Of a DNA stretch of 64,000 nucleotides, positions 16,969 through 27,188 are shown piece by piece (position 1 is the stretch's first letter; every line of letters starts with the position of its first letter). A model generated the notes under the pieces. The model did not search any database. It was given only the letters and a program-made list of their open reading frames with translations, and was not told where the DNA came from. A program made the position numbers and the translations under genes. The stretch is from Micrococcales bacterium KH10 (lineage in GTDB: Bacteria; Actinomycetota; Actinomycetes; Actinomycetales; Cellulomonadaceae). The DNA lies in contig FZPE01000002.1 in assembly GCA_900188465.1 (NCBI GenBank), forward strand, positions 124,001 to 188,000, read 5' to 3'.

Positions 16969-17814
16969 ATGAACATCTTGATCTCACCTGTTGAACTGAA
17001 GAAGCGCATCGCACGCGGCAACGCACCGCACCTGCTCGACGTACGGTGGCGTCCCATCGCCCCACACGGCCAAGCTGACTACGTTTCAGGCCACCTGCCC
17101 GGGGCCAACTACGTTGATCTCGAAGGCGATCTGGCGTTCCGCGGCGCGCGATCTGAAGGCCGCCACCCCTTGCCTCCCATCGATTTCCTGCAAGCTGCCA
17201 TCCGCCGCTGGGGCATCAACGATGGCGACGAGGTCGTCATCTACGACGACAACTCGTCCATCTCCGCCGCCCGCGCTTGGTGGGTGTTGCGTCACGCAGG
17301 CATCGAGAACGTCCGCATTCTGGACGGCGCCCTGCAGGGCTGGAAGGATGCTGGCGGCAAACTCGAAGCCGGCACCCCGGTCATCAAGCCCGGCACCGCC
17401 ACGGCGCGTTACGGACATCTTCCAGCCGTCGGCATCGAGCGTGTCGGTGCCCTAGCAGCGCAGGGACGACTGATCGATGCTCGCGCCACGGAACACTTCT
17501 TGGGTCTGCCAGATATCGGTGAACCCCGCGGCGGCCACATCCCGGGCGCTCGCTCGCTGCCTACTGCGGGCAACCTGACAGACCGCGGCTTCTTTAAATC
17601 GCCAGACGAACTGCGACTGCGTTTCCTCGATGCCGGGCTGAACCTCAACGTGCCGGTAGCGGTTTACTCCACCTCGGGCATTGCGGCGGCGCATGAGGTT
17701 GTTGCCTTGCGACTCGCTGGTTTCGAGGCAGCCTTGTACGCCGGGTCTTGGTCGCAGTGGGTCAACACCGAGCACGTCGAGTCCGCGCGCGAACTCCTGC
17801 TTGTCTCCGCGTAA
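16969..17814 (+). CDS. SseA-like tandem rhodanese, catalytic cysteine missing
   Basis: The 281-residue, two-rhodanese-domain protein has the layout of thiosulfate/3-mercaptopyruvate sulfurtransferases (LLDVRW, VSGHLPGA, DFLQAAIRRWGI, GHIPGARSLPT, AALYAGSWSQW). In active enzymes the C-terminal loop reads VxYCGSGVTA. Here it reads VYSTSGIAA, with Ser234 in place of the nucleophilic Cys. The whole protein contains no cysteine, so persulfide chemistry seems impossible. The ATG at 16969 follows GCGAGGA. It could be a regulatory or scaffold pseudo-enzyme, or have another hydrolytic use for the loop; this is inference. Confidence 0.85.
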   Translation: MNILISPVELKKRIARGNAPHLLDVRWRPIAPHGQADYVSGHLPGANYVDLEGDLAFRGARSEGRHPLPPIDFLQAAIRRWGINDGDEVVIYDDNSSISAARAWWVLRHAGIENVRILDGALQGWKDAGGKLEAGTPVIKPGTATARYGHLPAVGIERVGALAAQGRLIDARATEHFLGLPDIGEPRGGHIPGARSLPTAGNLTDRGFFKSPDELRLRFLDAGLNLNVPVAVYSTSGIAAAHEVVALRLAGFEAALYAGSWSQWVNTEHVESARELLLVSA

Positions 17815-17875
17815 CCCCGATCAGTGCTTAGTCGACACTCCGTGACGGTAGCGCTGGCCCAGCCACAGGTAGCCT

Positions 17876-17923
17876 CATATGCAAGGTGGTAGGCGAATAT
17901 ATCGCACTACCACCTTGCATATG
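17876..17923. repeat. Perfect 17-bp intergenic inverted repeat
   Basis: CATATGCAAGGTGGTAG (17876-17892) and its exact complement (17907-17923) flank a 14-nt loop GCGAATATATCGCA, itself partly palindromic. It resembles the other ATATCG-core hairpins of the window and lies between codirectional genes. Confidence 0.75.
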
Positions 17924-18110
17924 GGGCTGCTGCCCGTCGAACCGGGACGAGCCGACCCGCGAAAACTTCCCGATCGCTGAATTCACAGCCGCGCTGCCAA
18001 CACTTTCCGGCGCGTCGTCGCGTTCCCGCTGGACCATCGTGCATAGTCTGAGCCAGGACGCTACGTAGCGGCCGCTGTTCTTCCTCGTTCGGCCCGTTAC
18101 AGGAGTCGTC

Positions 18111-19175
18111 ATGGCACAAATCGGTGAGTCCGCGTCGGCAATCGAGACCCACAAACTGCGCAAAACCTACCGAACCATCACTGGTAAACGGGTAGTCGCT
18201 GTCGCAGGTCTCGACCTCACGGTTCCGCGCGGCGGAGTCCATGCATTTCTCGGTCCAAACGGGTCCGGAAAAACTACGACAATTCGGATGCTGCTCGGGT
18301 TGATCCGTCCTGATTCTGGATCTATGTCCGTCCTGGGGCAACCCATTCCCCGTGCTCTGCCCGCGGTAGTTCAGCACGTCGGCGCGATTGTAGAGCAACC
18401 GAAGTTTTATCCATATTTTTCTGGGCGAGAGAACCTCATCCAGTTAGCCATGGCAATCGGCGTCTCGCGTAAGAAGGTGGACGAGGTCCTAGAAGCGGTT
18501 CAGCTCACGGAACGCGCCAAGAACCATTACCGCACCTACTCTCTGGGCATGAAGCAGCGGTTGGCGATCGCCGCGACGCTCCTGAAAGACCCGGAGTTAT
18601 TGATCTTCGACGAGCCCACCAACGGGCTTGACCCTGCTGGCATCCGGGAGATCCGCGATATGATGCGCGGGCTCGGCGCACAGGGAAAAACCGTGCTGGT
18701 CTCCAGTCACATCCTTGCGGAGGTTGAGCAGGTCGCCGATACGGTTTCGATCATCGGGCGTGGCACTGTGCTCGCCGAAGGTCGCGTCACGGACCTCATT
18801 GCGGCGAAAGACTCTCACCAGGTTCGTGTTGGCTTACCGGCTACGTCGCTGGCCGCCGCGTTCTTCGCCTTGCAATCGAGCGGATTCGATGTGCGCGGCG
18901 AAGGCTCGACGCTACTGGTCACTGGAGCTGACGATCCCGCGGCGGTCAACCGCACTTTGGCGAAGGCGGGGCTGTATGCCAACCATCTCGTCGCAGAAAA
19001 AGCGGGTCTGGAAAAGATCTTCCTGGAACTCACTCAGAACGAAACCCCTGGTGGACAGCAACAAGTTGCCGGACCGCTCGTCCACAACCCTCCCGGCGCT
19101 GCCGGGCCGCCTCCAACCGGCTCACCACATCCGGACCAATCTGGCGCGGCAAGTAGCGGACAGGAGGAGAACTGA
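18111..19175 (+). CDS. ABC transporter ATP-binding protein (ABC-2 exporter type)
   Basis: This is a 354-residue ATPase. Walker A is GPNGSGKTT (about 49), the signature is the variant YSLGMKQR (about 143), Walker B is LLIFDEPTNGLDP (about 162) and the switch is SSHIL. The C-terminal ~40 residues are a Pro/Gly/Gln-rich tail not needed for the fold. The ATP-binding domain resembles the bacitracin/antibiotic-exporter type that partners with separate ABC-2 permeases. The next gene overlaps by 1 nt and encodes that permease. Substrate unknown. Confidence 0.9.
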   Translation: MAQIGESASAIETHKLRKTYRTITGKRVVAVAGLDLTVPRGGVHAFLGPNGSGKTTTIRMLLGLIRPDSGSMSVLGQPIPRALPAVVQHVGAIVEQPKFYPYFSGRENLIQLAMAIGVSRKKVDEVLEAVQLTERAKNHYRTYSLGMKQRLAIAATLLKDPELLIFDEPTNGLDPAGIREIRDMMRGLGAQGKTVLVSSHILAEVEQVADTVSIIGRGTVLAEGRVTDLIAAKDSHQVRVGLPATSLAAAFFALQSSGFDVRGEGSTLLVTGADDPAAVNRTLAKAGLYANHLVAEKAGLEKIFLELTQNETPGGQQQVAGPLVHNPPGAAGPPPTGSPHPDQSGAASSGQEEN

Positions 19176-20152
19176 TGTTGCGGCTCATCCGGACTGAGTT
19201 CCGTCGGTTCTTCCACCGCCGAATTTTTGCTTACGGGCTCATTGGCGTGATCCTCATCGTGGGCATCGCAATGTTCAGCACCTATAACGGAAGCAAACCG
19301 CCCACCGCTAGCGAACTGGCGCAGGCACAGGAGCAGGTAGACCAGGAGAAGGCCTGGGCTGAGGAGTACCTTGCCCCGGGCGGTCAGTGCGAGCAGGAGG
19401 CTGAGGAATACGGCGAGGACCCTGCGCAAATGTGCGCGGCATGGGAAGTCCCCACCGTTAACGACTACCTGTGGCGGATGACCTTTGACGACTTTGGGCC
19501 TATCACCCAGTCTGGCCTTGCAACATTGTTGATGTTCTTCGCGCTAGCAGTCGGGATCAGTTTCATCACTGCGGAGATCACGAGTGGTTCACTGAGCAAC
19601 TGGCTGACGTTCGCACCGCGACGGATGCAGGTCTACCTGTCTAAAGCCGTGGTGTTGACTGTCATCGCAGCGGTAGTCGGTGCCATATTCCAAGCCGTCA
19701 TCTTCATCGGACTGCGCAGCATTGCCGTGACGAATGATGCACTCGGCCCCGATCCGCAGAAGACAACCGAGCACATGCTGCAAGCCGGGTGGCGCATCAC
19801 CGCAGTGATCGTGATCGCGGCGCTGATCGGCTATGTGGTGGGGCTGGTGGCACGGCATGCCGCAGTCGGCATGGGCGCTGTCGTGTTGGTGGCACTCGTC
19901 GATCCGATTGTCGTTGCTCTCTTCAGCAGCGGATGGCGATTCACCGTCACTCCGCGAATCACTGCCTGGATCAACGGCGAGTACGCCGTATACGACGAGT
20001 CGCTTTGCACGGTGGCATGGGCCCGTGAAGAAGCATGCGACCCCCAGCAGGTCGTGCTCACGCAAGGCCAGGCCGGATGGCAACTGCTCGCGCTGACCGC
20101 CGTGCTGCTGGTCATTGGCGCACTCGTGATGAAGCGGCGCGACGCGGCGTAA
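19175..20152 (+). CDS. ABC-2 type permease
   Basis: The 325-residue protein has a first helix at about 17-35 and then a large extracytoplasmic, acidic, Gln/Glu-rich loop (about 40-100). Five more helices follow at about 112-135, 158-180, 205-228, 230-250 and 300-318. ITSGSLSNWLTFAPRR, VYLSKA and a terminal KRRDA fit ABC-2 permeases that move lipids, peptides or antibiotics. Its start overlaps the ATPase stop (TGATG), so both are co-translated and form one exporter. Confidence 0.85.
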   Translation: MLRLIRTEFRRFFHRRIFAYGLIGVILIVGIAMFSTYNGSKPPTASELAQAQEQVDQEKAWAEEYLAPGGQCEQEAEEYGEDPAQMCAAWEVPTVNDYLWRMTFDDFGPITQSGLATLLMFFALAVGISFITAEITSGSLSNWLTFAPRRMQVYLSKAVVLTVIAAVVGAIFQAVIFIGLRSIAVTNDALGPDPQKTTEHMLQAGWRITAVIVIAALIGYVVGLVARHAAVGMGAVVLVALVDPIVVALFSSGWRFTVTPRITAWINGEYAVYDESLCTVAWAREEACDPQQVVLTQGQAGWQLLALTAVLLVIGALVMKRRDAA

Positions 20153-20159
20153 GGGTGGG

Positions 20160-20283
20160 GTCTCGACAGGCTCGACCGGCAGATGAGTGGACTCGGCCCT
20201 TCGTTGATCGAGCTCGTCGAGATCACCAGCGTGGTTTCGACAAGCTCAACCAGCAGAGTCTCGACTAGCTCAACCAGCGGAGC
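20160..20283. repeat. Array of GACAAGCTCAACCA-type repeats
   Basis: Between the convergent permease and purL ends lie CTCGACAGGCTCGACC, TCGAGCTCGTCGAGA, GGTTTCGACAAGCTCAACCAG and TCTCGACTAGCTCAACCAG. They are degenerate copies of the unit seen at 12513-12600. Paired inverted copies could fold as a bidirectional terminator. Confidence 0.65.
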
Positions 20284-20286
20284 GGC

Positions 20287-22623
20287 TTAGCCGAAGATCC
20301 GCGGCAGCGTCCCTTCGAAGGCCGTGCGCGCTTCCTCGACCGTGACATCGAAGTAGTCGGCGATCCGCAGCTTCGCATTGGCGTTGGTGCGACCGATCAC
20401 CACGGCTGGCACACCGATCTCCTCAGCGAGTTCACGGAGTTGTTCGGCCCGCTCGTCCGGAACAGTCACAATCGCCCGGGCAGTCGACTCTGAGAACAAC
20501 GCCTCGAAGGCGCTGACAGCGTCCCGCTCCACGATGTCGATCAGATCGATGTCCGCTCCGACGTCCCGACGCAGCATCGCCTCAAACAGCCCCTGGATCA
20601 GTCCGCCCTCGGACAGGTCATGTGCGCCAGCAATCAGTTCAGCCGACCGCGCCTGCTGCATCAATGACGCCAGTTTCGCTTCGGCATCCAAATCGACAAT
20701 GGGCGGTACGCCACCCAGGTGCGAGTGTACGACGTCAGCCCAAGCGGAACCATCCAGTTCACCGCGGGTGACACCCAACTGCACAACAGTTAGACCGGAT
20801 TCGGTGAAGCCCGAGGGAATCGCGGTGCGCACATCGTCAATCACGCCGAGCACACCAACGACCGGGGTCGGGTGAATGGACGAGTCCGGCAAACCAAGTT
20901 CACCAGTGGTGTTGTACAGCGAAACGTTGCCGCCGGTGACCGGGACCTCAAGCGAGAGGCAGGCATCCGCCAAACCTTCGATGGCTTCGACGAGTTGCCA
21001 CATCGAATCGGGGTGCTCTGGCGTCCCAAAGTTCAAGCAGTCCGTGACCGCCATCGGAGTCGCACCCGACATCGCCACGTTCCGGTATGCCTCCGCGAGC
21101 GCAAGCTGCGCTCCGGTGCGCGGGTCGAGTTTCGCGTAGCGACCGTTCGCATCGGTTGCCAGTGCCACTCCAAGTCCGGTGGACTCGTCCACTCGGATGA
21201 TTCCGGCATCGTCGGGCTGCGCGCCAGCAGTGTTGCCCTGCACAAAACGGTCGTACTGGTCGGTCACCCACGACTTAGAGGCCAAGTTGGGCGATGCCAG
21301 CAGTTTCAATGCCGTCTCACGCAGTTCCGCGGCGGTTGCAGGACGCTTGAAGTTGATCACACCGTCGGCAGTTGAAATCGAGTTGCGGTTGAGTTCGTCC
21401 TGCCAGACGGGACGAGCATAGGGACGGTGATAGACCGGACCCTCGTGGGCGACCGTCTTCGGGTCGACGTCCACGATCCGCTGCCCGTGATGGTCGATGG
21501 TCAGGCGGCCGGAGTCATTGACCTCACCGATCACCGAGGATTCCACATCCCATTTGGCCGCGATAGCCATGAACTCGTCCAATTTCTCAGGACGAACCAC
21601 AGCCATCATGCGCTCCTGCGACTCACTCATCAGGATTTCGCCGGCATTCAGCGTCGGGTCACGCAGCAGCACGTCATCGAGCCAGACGTGCATTCCGCCG
21701 TCACCGTTGGAGGCAAGCTCTGAGGTGGCGCAAGAAATCCCGGCGGCACCAAGATCTTGAATACCTTCGACGACGCCGGCCGCGAACAACTCGAGGCAGC
21801 ATTCGATGAGCACCTTCTCCATGAAGGGGTCGCCGACCTGGACACTGGGACGTTTGGCCGGGACGCCGTCTTCAAAGGTCTCGGAAGCGAGGATCGAGGC
21901 GCCACCGATGCCGTCACCGCCGGTGCGGGCACCGAAGAGGATCACCTTGTTGCCCACACCCGAAGCGTTGGCCAGGTGAATGTCCTCGTGTCGCAGCACA
22001 CCTAGGCACAGGGCGTTGACCAGTGGGTTTCCCTGGTAGGACGAGTCGAAGACGAGTTCGCCGCCGATATTAGGCAGACCAAGGCAGTTACCGTAGCCAC
22101 CGACGCCGGAGACCACACCGTGGACGACACGTGCGGTGTCAGGGTGATCGACCGCGCCGAAGCGAAGTTGATCCATCACCGCGACGGGACGCGCACCCAT
22201 GGAGATGATGTCGCGCACGATGCCGCCGACACCGGTCGCAGCACCCTGGTAGGGCTCGACGAAACTGGGATGGTTGTGGCTTTCGACTTTGAAGGTGACT
22301 GCCCAGCCCTGACCGATGTCGACCACGCCGGCATTCTCGCCGATACCGACGAGCAGGTGCTCCTTCATGCGTTCGGTCACGCCTTCACCGAACTTGCGCA
22401 GGTGCACCTTGGACGACTTGTAGCTGCAATGTTCTGACCACATCACCGAGTACATGGCGAGTTCGGCTGCAGTGGGCCTGCGACCCAATAGGTCTCGAAT
22501 GCGGGAGTACTCGTCCTCCTTCAAACCCAACTCGGCGAACGGCTGCACCTCATCTGGGGTGGCGGCAGCATTCTCAACGGTGTCGAGAATCGGGCGGACA
22601 GCATTCTTGGCGGAGTCGCTCAT
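20287..22623 (-). CDS. purL: Phosphoribosylformylglycinamidine synthase subunit PurL (small type)
   Basis: This 778-residue PurL makes FGAM from FGAR and works with PurQ (glutaminase) and PurS, both encoded at 39440-40410. Start ATG 22623 is preferred because GAGG lies 6 nt upstream; an earlier GTG would be leaderless of such a site. Visible motifs: [47 protein letters not shown] in part, and [12 protein letters not shown]. Full length. It is divergent from the 22767 gene, sharing a ~140-nt promoter region. Confidence 0.95.
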   Translation of the reverse strand: MSDSAKNAVRPILDTVENAAATPDEVQPFAELGLKEDEYSRIRDLLGRRPTAAELAMYSVMWSEHCSYKSSKVHLRKFGEGVTERMKEHLLVGIGENAGVVDIGQGWAVTFKVESHNHPSFVEPYQGAATGVGGIVRDIISMGARPVAVMDQLRFGAVDHPDTARVVHGVVSGVGGYGNCLGLPNIGGELVFDSSYQGNPLVNALCLGVLRHEDIHLANASGVGNKVILFGARTGGDGIGGASILASETFEDGVPAKRPSVQVGDPFMEKVLIECCLELFAAGVVEGIQDLGAAGISCATSELASNGDGGMHVWLDDVLLRDPTLNAGEILMSESQERMMAVVRPEKLDEFMAIAAKWDVESSVIGEVNDSGRLTIDHHGQRIVDVDPKTVAHEGPVYHRPYARPVWQDELNRNSISTADGVINFKRPATAAELRETALKLLASPNLASKSWVTDQYDRFVQGNTAGAQPDDAGIIRVDESTGLGVALATDANGRYAKLDPRTGAQLALAEAYRNVAMSGATPMAVTDCLNFGTPEHPDSMWQLVEAIEGLADACLSLEVPVTGGNVSLYNTTGELGLPDSSIHPTPVVGVLGVIDDVRTAIPSGFTESGLTVVQLGVTRGELDGSAWADVVHSHLGGVPPIVDLDAEAKLASLMQQARSAELIAGAHDLSEGGLIQGLFEAMLRRDVGADIDLIDIVERDAVSAFEALFSESTARAIVTVPDERAEQLRELAEEIGVPAVVIGRTNANAKLRIADYFDVTVEEARTAFEGTLPRIFG

Positions 22624-22766
22624 CAGTTTCCTCGGCTGAAGTGACACAATCTGTGACGGCTGACTCTGAACCAGGTATCAGCACGGTAGAAGACCGCGGT
22701 TATTGGTTCGAGGCTGCCGACAGGCACTTAGCAGTCTACCGGCACCAAGTCAGAGATGATGGATAC

Positions 22767-23750
22767 ATGTCTGGTCGTATTCTTCGCAGCGCCGTGATCG
22801 TCGTGGCGTGCCTGGCTGCTGCGGGAACGCTAACCCTGGCAGGGTTGACATTATTCGGTTCATCCGGTGCGCCAAACCAGGCTGTTACCGTACTAGGCCC
22901 CGTTGATTCACCGCGCGTTCAAGCCCCACTGCCGACCGATACTGGACCTACGGCACCCGGGGGCGCTTCATCCGCAACTGAGAGTGCGACGGTGGTACAG
23001 GTTGCCGATATCGACATCACTGGTAAGCGCCCAGTATTGACGCTCCAGGATGACGTCACCGCGGAATGGTTGGACGAGCACACTGTACGATTCGTGGTCG
23101 AATTACCGACCACAGCAACCGCTGCTAACGAAGGCATATTGACATCGGATGAATATATCCTTGAGTATCAGATCGAAAGTCCGATAGGCTCCGTCGCAGG
23201 TAGGCTCGCAGACGGAAGTGTGACAATTCACCAAGACAACGAGTTGCTCTTTGGCGCGGCGCCTGCAGAAAAAGCTTTTCTACAGGTAGAGACTAATGTT
23301 GAAGGCGGCATCATTGTCGATGTCTCGCCTAAAGAATCGGTCACGGCCGAACGGTGGGAAATTTCCGAACCCTCGACGTCCGACAAAGAGTCCCAGGTCT
23401 TCCGGGTACGGCAACGCGCACAGGTCCCGCCCGAAGGCGGCACTATTGGCAGCCTGTGGGGCACACGGATGATCGAGGCAGCGACTTGGCGCAACCTGGA
23501 CGAGGATCGAAAGTCTCTTGCGGTATTTCCGACACAATTAGCTCGCCAAACCCCGCAAATCGCTCTGAAATTCGCGCACCACGAGCTGGTTCAACACGAG
23601 CCTCCGGCCGAAACTTCAGTGATGGAGAAACAACTTACTTGCCACATATATGGTGCAGCCACCAAACGGTCGTGGAATTTAGAACCATGGCGTCCTGACA
23701 ACTCTCTGATTGATTATGTGTTCCATCGCTGCAATCCACCTATAGAATGA
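22767..23750 (+). CDS. Single-pass membrane-anchored protein of unknown function
   Basis: The ATG at 22767 gives 327 residues with a short cytoplasmic start, one membrane helix (about 7-30) and a Pro/Ser/Thr linker. A beta-rich extracytoplasmic domain follows (VVQVADIDITGKRPVLTLQ, EYILEYQIES). Two cysteines near the end (LTCHIYG and HRCNPP) could form a disulfide. I do not recognise the family. The frame continues upstream to 22641, but that part reads antisense to the purL leader and lacks a hydrophobic start. Composition is slightly more AT-rich than its neighbours. Confidence 0.65.
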   Translation: MSGRILRSAVIVVACLAAAGTLTLAGLTLFGSSGAPNQAVTVLGPVDSPRVQAPLPTDTGPTAPGGASSATESATVVQVADIDITGKRPVLTLQDDVTAEWLDEHTVRFVVELPTTATAANEGILTSDEYILEYQIESPIGSVAGRLADGSVTIHQDNELLFGAAPAEKAFLQVETNVEGGIIVDVSPKESVTAERWEISEPSTSDKESQVFRVRQRAQVPPEGGTIGSLWGTRMIEAATWRNLDEDRKSLAVFPTQLARQTPQIALKFAHHELVQHEPPAETSVMEKQLTCHIYGAATKRSWNLEPWRPDNSLIDYVFHRCNPPIE

Positions 23751-23818
23751 CAATTGGCTCATATCAATCAGTACCACGCATCCGCGTGTTTCCACCGAAC
23801 TTCAGTCTAGGATGAATC

Positions 23819-24529
23819 GTGACCGAATTTGGACCCCAAGCGACTCGGGAGCGTCTGCTCGCTGCGGCGGCGCAGGCAATTGCTGAGCACGGTTACGCGT
23901 CGACAACCCTGTCACGTGTGGCCGCAAGCCTCGGCTTGACCAAAGGCGCCTACGCCTATCACTTCCCCACCAAAGCAAAGATCGCCGATGCCCTGCGGGA
24001 CTCGTTCTACGAGTTGATTCGCGAATGTCACTGCGGTGCCAAGCAAATTTTCCCCGCCGGGGACATGTATACCTTTGTAAGTTTTCTCGCCTTGATGGGG
24101 CATCGAGTCGCACTCGATCCCATCGCGAATGGTGCCGTGACGGTCACATTCGACTTATCGACGCCACGCCAGCACGCCGCAGCGATGATTCAGAACATGC
24201 AGGACTCCCTCGTTCCGCTTATTGAGACGGCTCGAGAAACGGGGCAAATCAGTTCCGAACGCTCCGTTGAGTTCCAGGCATCGTCCGCTATAGCGATGCT
24301 CCTCGGCTCACACTTCATCGGAGCGCGCTATTCACGTGAAGAGGGCGAGCCACGGTTGCGCGCTATTCGTGCCATGCTTGAGATGTTGGGCGCGCCCGCC
24401 GCAGACGAGATCGCTGACAAAGTCTTAGATCGCATGATGTCCGATCCCCATATCGGGCAACCTCCGGTATACCAGGCAGGTATTTTGACGTACCCCGAAC
24501 AAGCCACCGAGGATGAAGCACAGCAGTGA
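23819..24529 (+). CDS. TetR-family transcriptional regulator
   Basis: This 236-residue protein has an N-terminal TetR helix-turn-helix (RERLLAAAAQAIAEHGY, then LSRVAASLGLTKGAYAYHF) and an all-helical ligand domain. GTG 23819 follows AGGAT. It overlaps the siderophore-interacting reductase by 4 nt, so it probably autoregulates this two-gene operon, perhaps in response to a siderophore or metabolite. The ligand is unknown. The HTH is somewhat like that of gamma-butyrolactone receptors (TKGAYAYHF), but length and context do not settle this. Confidence 0.88.
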   Translation: MTEFGPQATRERLLAAAAQAIAEHGYASTTLSRVAASLGLTKGAYAYHFPTKAKIADALRDSFYELIRECHCGAKQIFPAGDMYTFVSFLALMGHRVALDPIANGAVTVTFDLSTPRQHAAAMIQNMQDSLVPLIETARETGQISSERSVEFQASSAIAMLLGSHFIGARYSREEGEPRLRAIRAMLEMLGAPAADEIADKVLDRMMSDPHIGQPPVYQAGILTYPEQATEDEAQQ

Positions 24530-25323
24530 CCACTGGTACCAAGCGTCCACCGCGACCCCGCATAACGCTGACTGTGCGGGGCAGTGAACGCATCAGTTCC
24601 CACTTGCACCGCGTCACCTTTGACGCGCCCGGCTTCACCCCGAACGAATACACCGACATGTACGTCAAGCTGCTGTTCGTGGCACCGCAGGCGGAATCAT
24701 CGCCGATTCCGCTGCCGGTGACCTCCAGCCAGGACGACTCGACTCCCGTGGTGCGTCGCACCTACACCGTTCGTTCTTTCGACGCCGATACATCGACACT
24801 GACCATCGATTTTGTGGTCCACGGGGACGAGGGCATTGCCGCCCCGTGGGCGGCGGCCTGTCAACCAGGCGATCAGATCCTCGCCATGGGACCCGGTGGT
24901 GGTTACGCTCCCCAGCTTGATGCTGATTGGCACCTGTTCTTAGTTGATCTATCAGCGCTTCCCGCCACTGTCGCCGCGTTGGAATCGCTTGACGATCAGG
25001 CGCGCGGTCTGGTGGTCATCCACTCGAATGACCAGGATGACCAGATAGCACTGTCGCACCCGAAGGATGTTGAGGTCCGTTGGGTGGTGGCGGACTCGTC
25101 CGAAATCTCAGCGCTATGCGATGCGTTGGATGACGCACCATGGCACCTGGGACAGGTTTCAGTCTTCGCGCACGGGGAACGCGAATCGATCAAGTTGGTG
25201 CGCCGGGCACTGCGTGAGCGAGAGATCCCCTCCGACCGCATCTCAATATCCGGATATTGGGCGTTGGGCCGTACCGAAGATCGTTTTCAAGCAGAAAAAC
25301 GTGAGCCGATTGGAAAGATCTAG
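24526..25323 (+). CDS. Siderophore-interacting FAD/NAD(P)H reductase
   Basis: The 265-residue protein of the SIP/ViuB family takes iron from ferric siderophores by flavin-dependent reduction in the cytoplasm. The FAD-binding barrel holds RRTYTVRSF (about 68-76) and the GDEGIAAPWA block. The NAD(P)H-binding C-terminal half ends with ISGYWALGRTEDRF, the family signature around the conserved YW. GTG 24526 overlaps the TetR stop (GTGA). No uptake transporter lies next to it. Confidence 0.9.
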   Translation: MTTGTKRPPRPRITLTVRGSERISSHLHRVTFDAPGFTPNEYTDMYVKLLFVAPQAESSPIPLPVTSSQDDSTPVVRRTYTVRSFDADTSTLTIDFVVHGDEGIAAPWAAACQPGDQILAMGPGGGYAPQLDADWHLFLVDLSALPATVAALESLDDQARGLVVIHSNDQDDQIALSHPKDVEVRWVVADSSEISALCDALDDAPWHLGQVSVFAHGERESIKLVRRALREREIPSDRISISGYWALGRTEDRFQAEKREPIGKI

Positions 25324-25494
25324 GACGAGGCCGTCTCTACCTCTCTCCTGATGTCTCACTATGCGAACTGCCAATGTCCTCGCGAGATAATAGGAGCATC
25401 CTCGTCTTAGAAAGTCGATAGTGCAGGTGCGGCTGCGACCATTCCTGCCTCGACACTTTGACGACTACATCGGACACCACGCGACGGAGGATCC

Positions 25495-25905
25495 ATGACA
25501 TACGCAGGCGATATCACCCCGCAAGAGGCCTGGGATTTGTTGGCGAGCAACCCTGATGCAGTGCTCGTGGATGTGCGCACTCCCGAAGAGTGGCGCTATG
25601 TCGGGGTGCCGGACACCGCGGAATTGGGCAAGGACCCGGCATTCATTCCCTGGGTCAGCGCAGATGGGGTCGTCAATCCAGAGTTCGTTGCGCAGTTGCA
25701 GCAGGCTGGGGTGAGCGCTGACGACCCGGTACTGTTCTTATGCCGTTCCGGACAGCGCTCGATCGCGGCGGCCAATGCCGCCACTGCGGCTGGCCTCGGC
25801 CCCGCCTATAACGTACTGCAAGGCTTTGAGGGCGGCATCGCCCACGACGGACATCGTGGGGCTTCGGGGTGGAAGGCAACCGGTCTGGCCTGGAAACAGT
25901 CATGA
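25495..25905 (+). CDS. Single-domain rhodanese, active-site loop intact
   Basis: The 136-residue rhodanese has a metZ-linked pattern: ITPQEAWDLLASNPDAVLVDVRTPEEW, and active loop LCRSGQRS with the catalytic Cys. It overlaps metZ by 4 nt (ATGA), a frequent actinobacterial pairing. It may supply or handle persulfide sulfur for homocysteine synthesis, which is inferred. GGAGG lies just before ATG 25495. The intact loop contrasts with the cysteine-free double rhodanese at 16969. Confidence 0.9.
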   Translation: MTYAGDITPQEAWDLLASNPDAVLVDVRTPEEWRYVGVPDTAELGKDPAFIPWVSADGVVNPEFVAQLQQAGVSADDPVLFLCRSGQRSIAAANAATAAGLGPAYNVLQGFEGGIAHDGHRGASGWKATGLAWKQS

Positions 25906-27131
25906 GCGGGTCGGGTCACAAGCCGTTACCGTCATGGGTTAATCCCGACACCCTCGCCGTGCGCGGCGGGCACGACCGTAGTGAATTTGGCGAGACTTCC
26001 GAAGGGCTCTTCCTCACCCAAGGCTATGTGTATGACCGTGCGAGCGACGCCGAGGATGCCTTCGCAGGACGTGCCGACCGGTATATGTACTCGCGCTACG
26101 CGAATCCGACGGTTCGTGTTTTCGAAGAGCGGCTGAGCCTGCTGGAAGGAACCGAGGCCGCCTACGCGACGGCGTCGGGCATGTCCGCGGTGTTCACGTC
26201 CATTGCGGCGTTGGTGAGCTCGGGGTCACGGATCGTCGCGGCTCGGGCACTGTTCGGTTCCACATTGGTTTTGTTCAACGAGATTTTCGCCCGCTGGGGT
26301 GTGCGGACCGATTATGTCGATGCGCATGAGATCGATCAGTGGCGCGAAGCGCTGGCGACCCCGGCCGATGTGGTGTTCTTCGAGACTCCGTCGAATCCGA
26401 TGCAGGATATTGTCGACGTCGCCGCGGTGACTGAGTTGGCGCACCGGGCTGGGGCGATCGTGATCGTGGACAACGTGTTCGCGACCCCGGTGTTGCAGCG
26501 GCCGTTGGATTTCGGTGTGGATGTCGTCGTATATTCCGCGACGAAGCACATTGACGGGCAGGGACGAGTGCTCGGTGGCGCGATCCTGGGATCGAACGAG
26601 TACATCCATGGACCTGTGGAGCAGCTGATCCGAAACACCGGCCCGACGTTGAGCGCCTTCAACGCATGGGTATTGCTTAAAGGGCTGGAGACTCTATCGG
26701 TCCGGGTCAAGGCTCAGAACGACCGGGCGTTGTTTATCGCGCAGGCGTTAGAGGACGAGTCCGCCATCTCGCGGGTGCGCTATCCATTTTTGGAATCACA
26801 CCCGCAGTACGAGTTGGCCCGGGCGCAGCAGAGCGGTGGTGGCACTGTGGTCACCTTCGACCTGGCTGCCGACGGGCTGGATCCGCAGGCAGCGAAAGAA
26901 CTGGCCTTCCGGTTCTTGGACAGCCTGCAGATCGCGGATATCTCGAACAATCTTGGCGACGCGAAGTCGCTGGTGACGCACCCTGCTACGACGACTCATT
27001 CCAAGATGGGTCCAGAGGGTCGTGCGGCCGTGGGGATCTCGGAGACGACGGTACGGCTGTCGGTCGGGCTGGAGGACGCGGGCGATATCCTGCGCGACGT
27101 GCAGCAGGCGCTGCGCGCCGCCACCGCGTAG
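25902..27131 (+). CDS. metZ: O-succinylhomoserine sulfhydrylase
   Basis: This 409-residue PLP enzyme of the Cys/Met metabolism family makes homocysteine from O-succinylhomoserine and sulfide. Motifs: YSRYANPTVRVFEERLSLLE, TASGMSAVF, FFETPSNPMQDI, VVDNVFATP-type strand and the PLP lysine in YSATKHIDGQGRVLGG. ATG 25902 (4-nt overlap with the rhodanese) is preferred over 25869. MetZ rather than MetY is suggested by length and the rhodanese partner. O-acetylhomoserine as substrate cannot be ruled out. Confidence 0.92.
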   Translation: MSGSGHKPLPSWVNPDTLAVRGGHDRSEFGETSEGLFLTQGYVYDRASDAEDAFAGRADRYMYSRYANPTVRVFEERLSLLEGTEAAYATASGMSAVFTSIAALVSSGSRIVAARALFGSTLVLFNEIFARWGVRTDYVDAHEIDQWREALATPADVVFFETPSNPMQDIVDVAAVTELAHRAGAIVIVDNVFATPVLQRPLDFGVDVVVYSATKHIDGQGRVLGGAILGSNEYIHGPVEQLIRNTGPTLSAFNAWVLLKGLETLSVRVKAQNDRALFIAQALEDESAISRVRYPFLESHPQYELARAQQSGGGTVVTFDLAADGLDPQAAKELAFRFLDSLQIADISNNLGDAKSLVTHPATTTHSKMGPEGRAAVGISETTVRLSVGLEDAGDILRDVQQALRAATA

Positions 27132-27188
27132 CACCGTTGCTTGAACAACTCTGATGATCCCAGCCACCGGTGCCACCCTGCTTTCAGC

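Noticed and set aside
25324-25494. Sulfur-responsive leader (SAM or other riboswitch) upstream of rhodanese-metZ
   Set aside because: I could not build a recognisable riboswitch core from the sequence.
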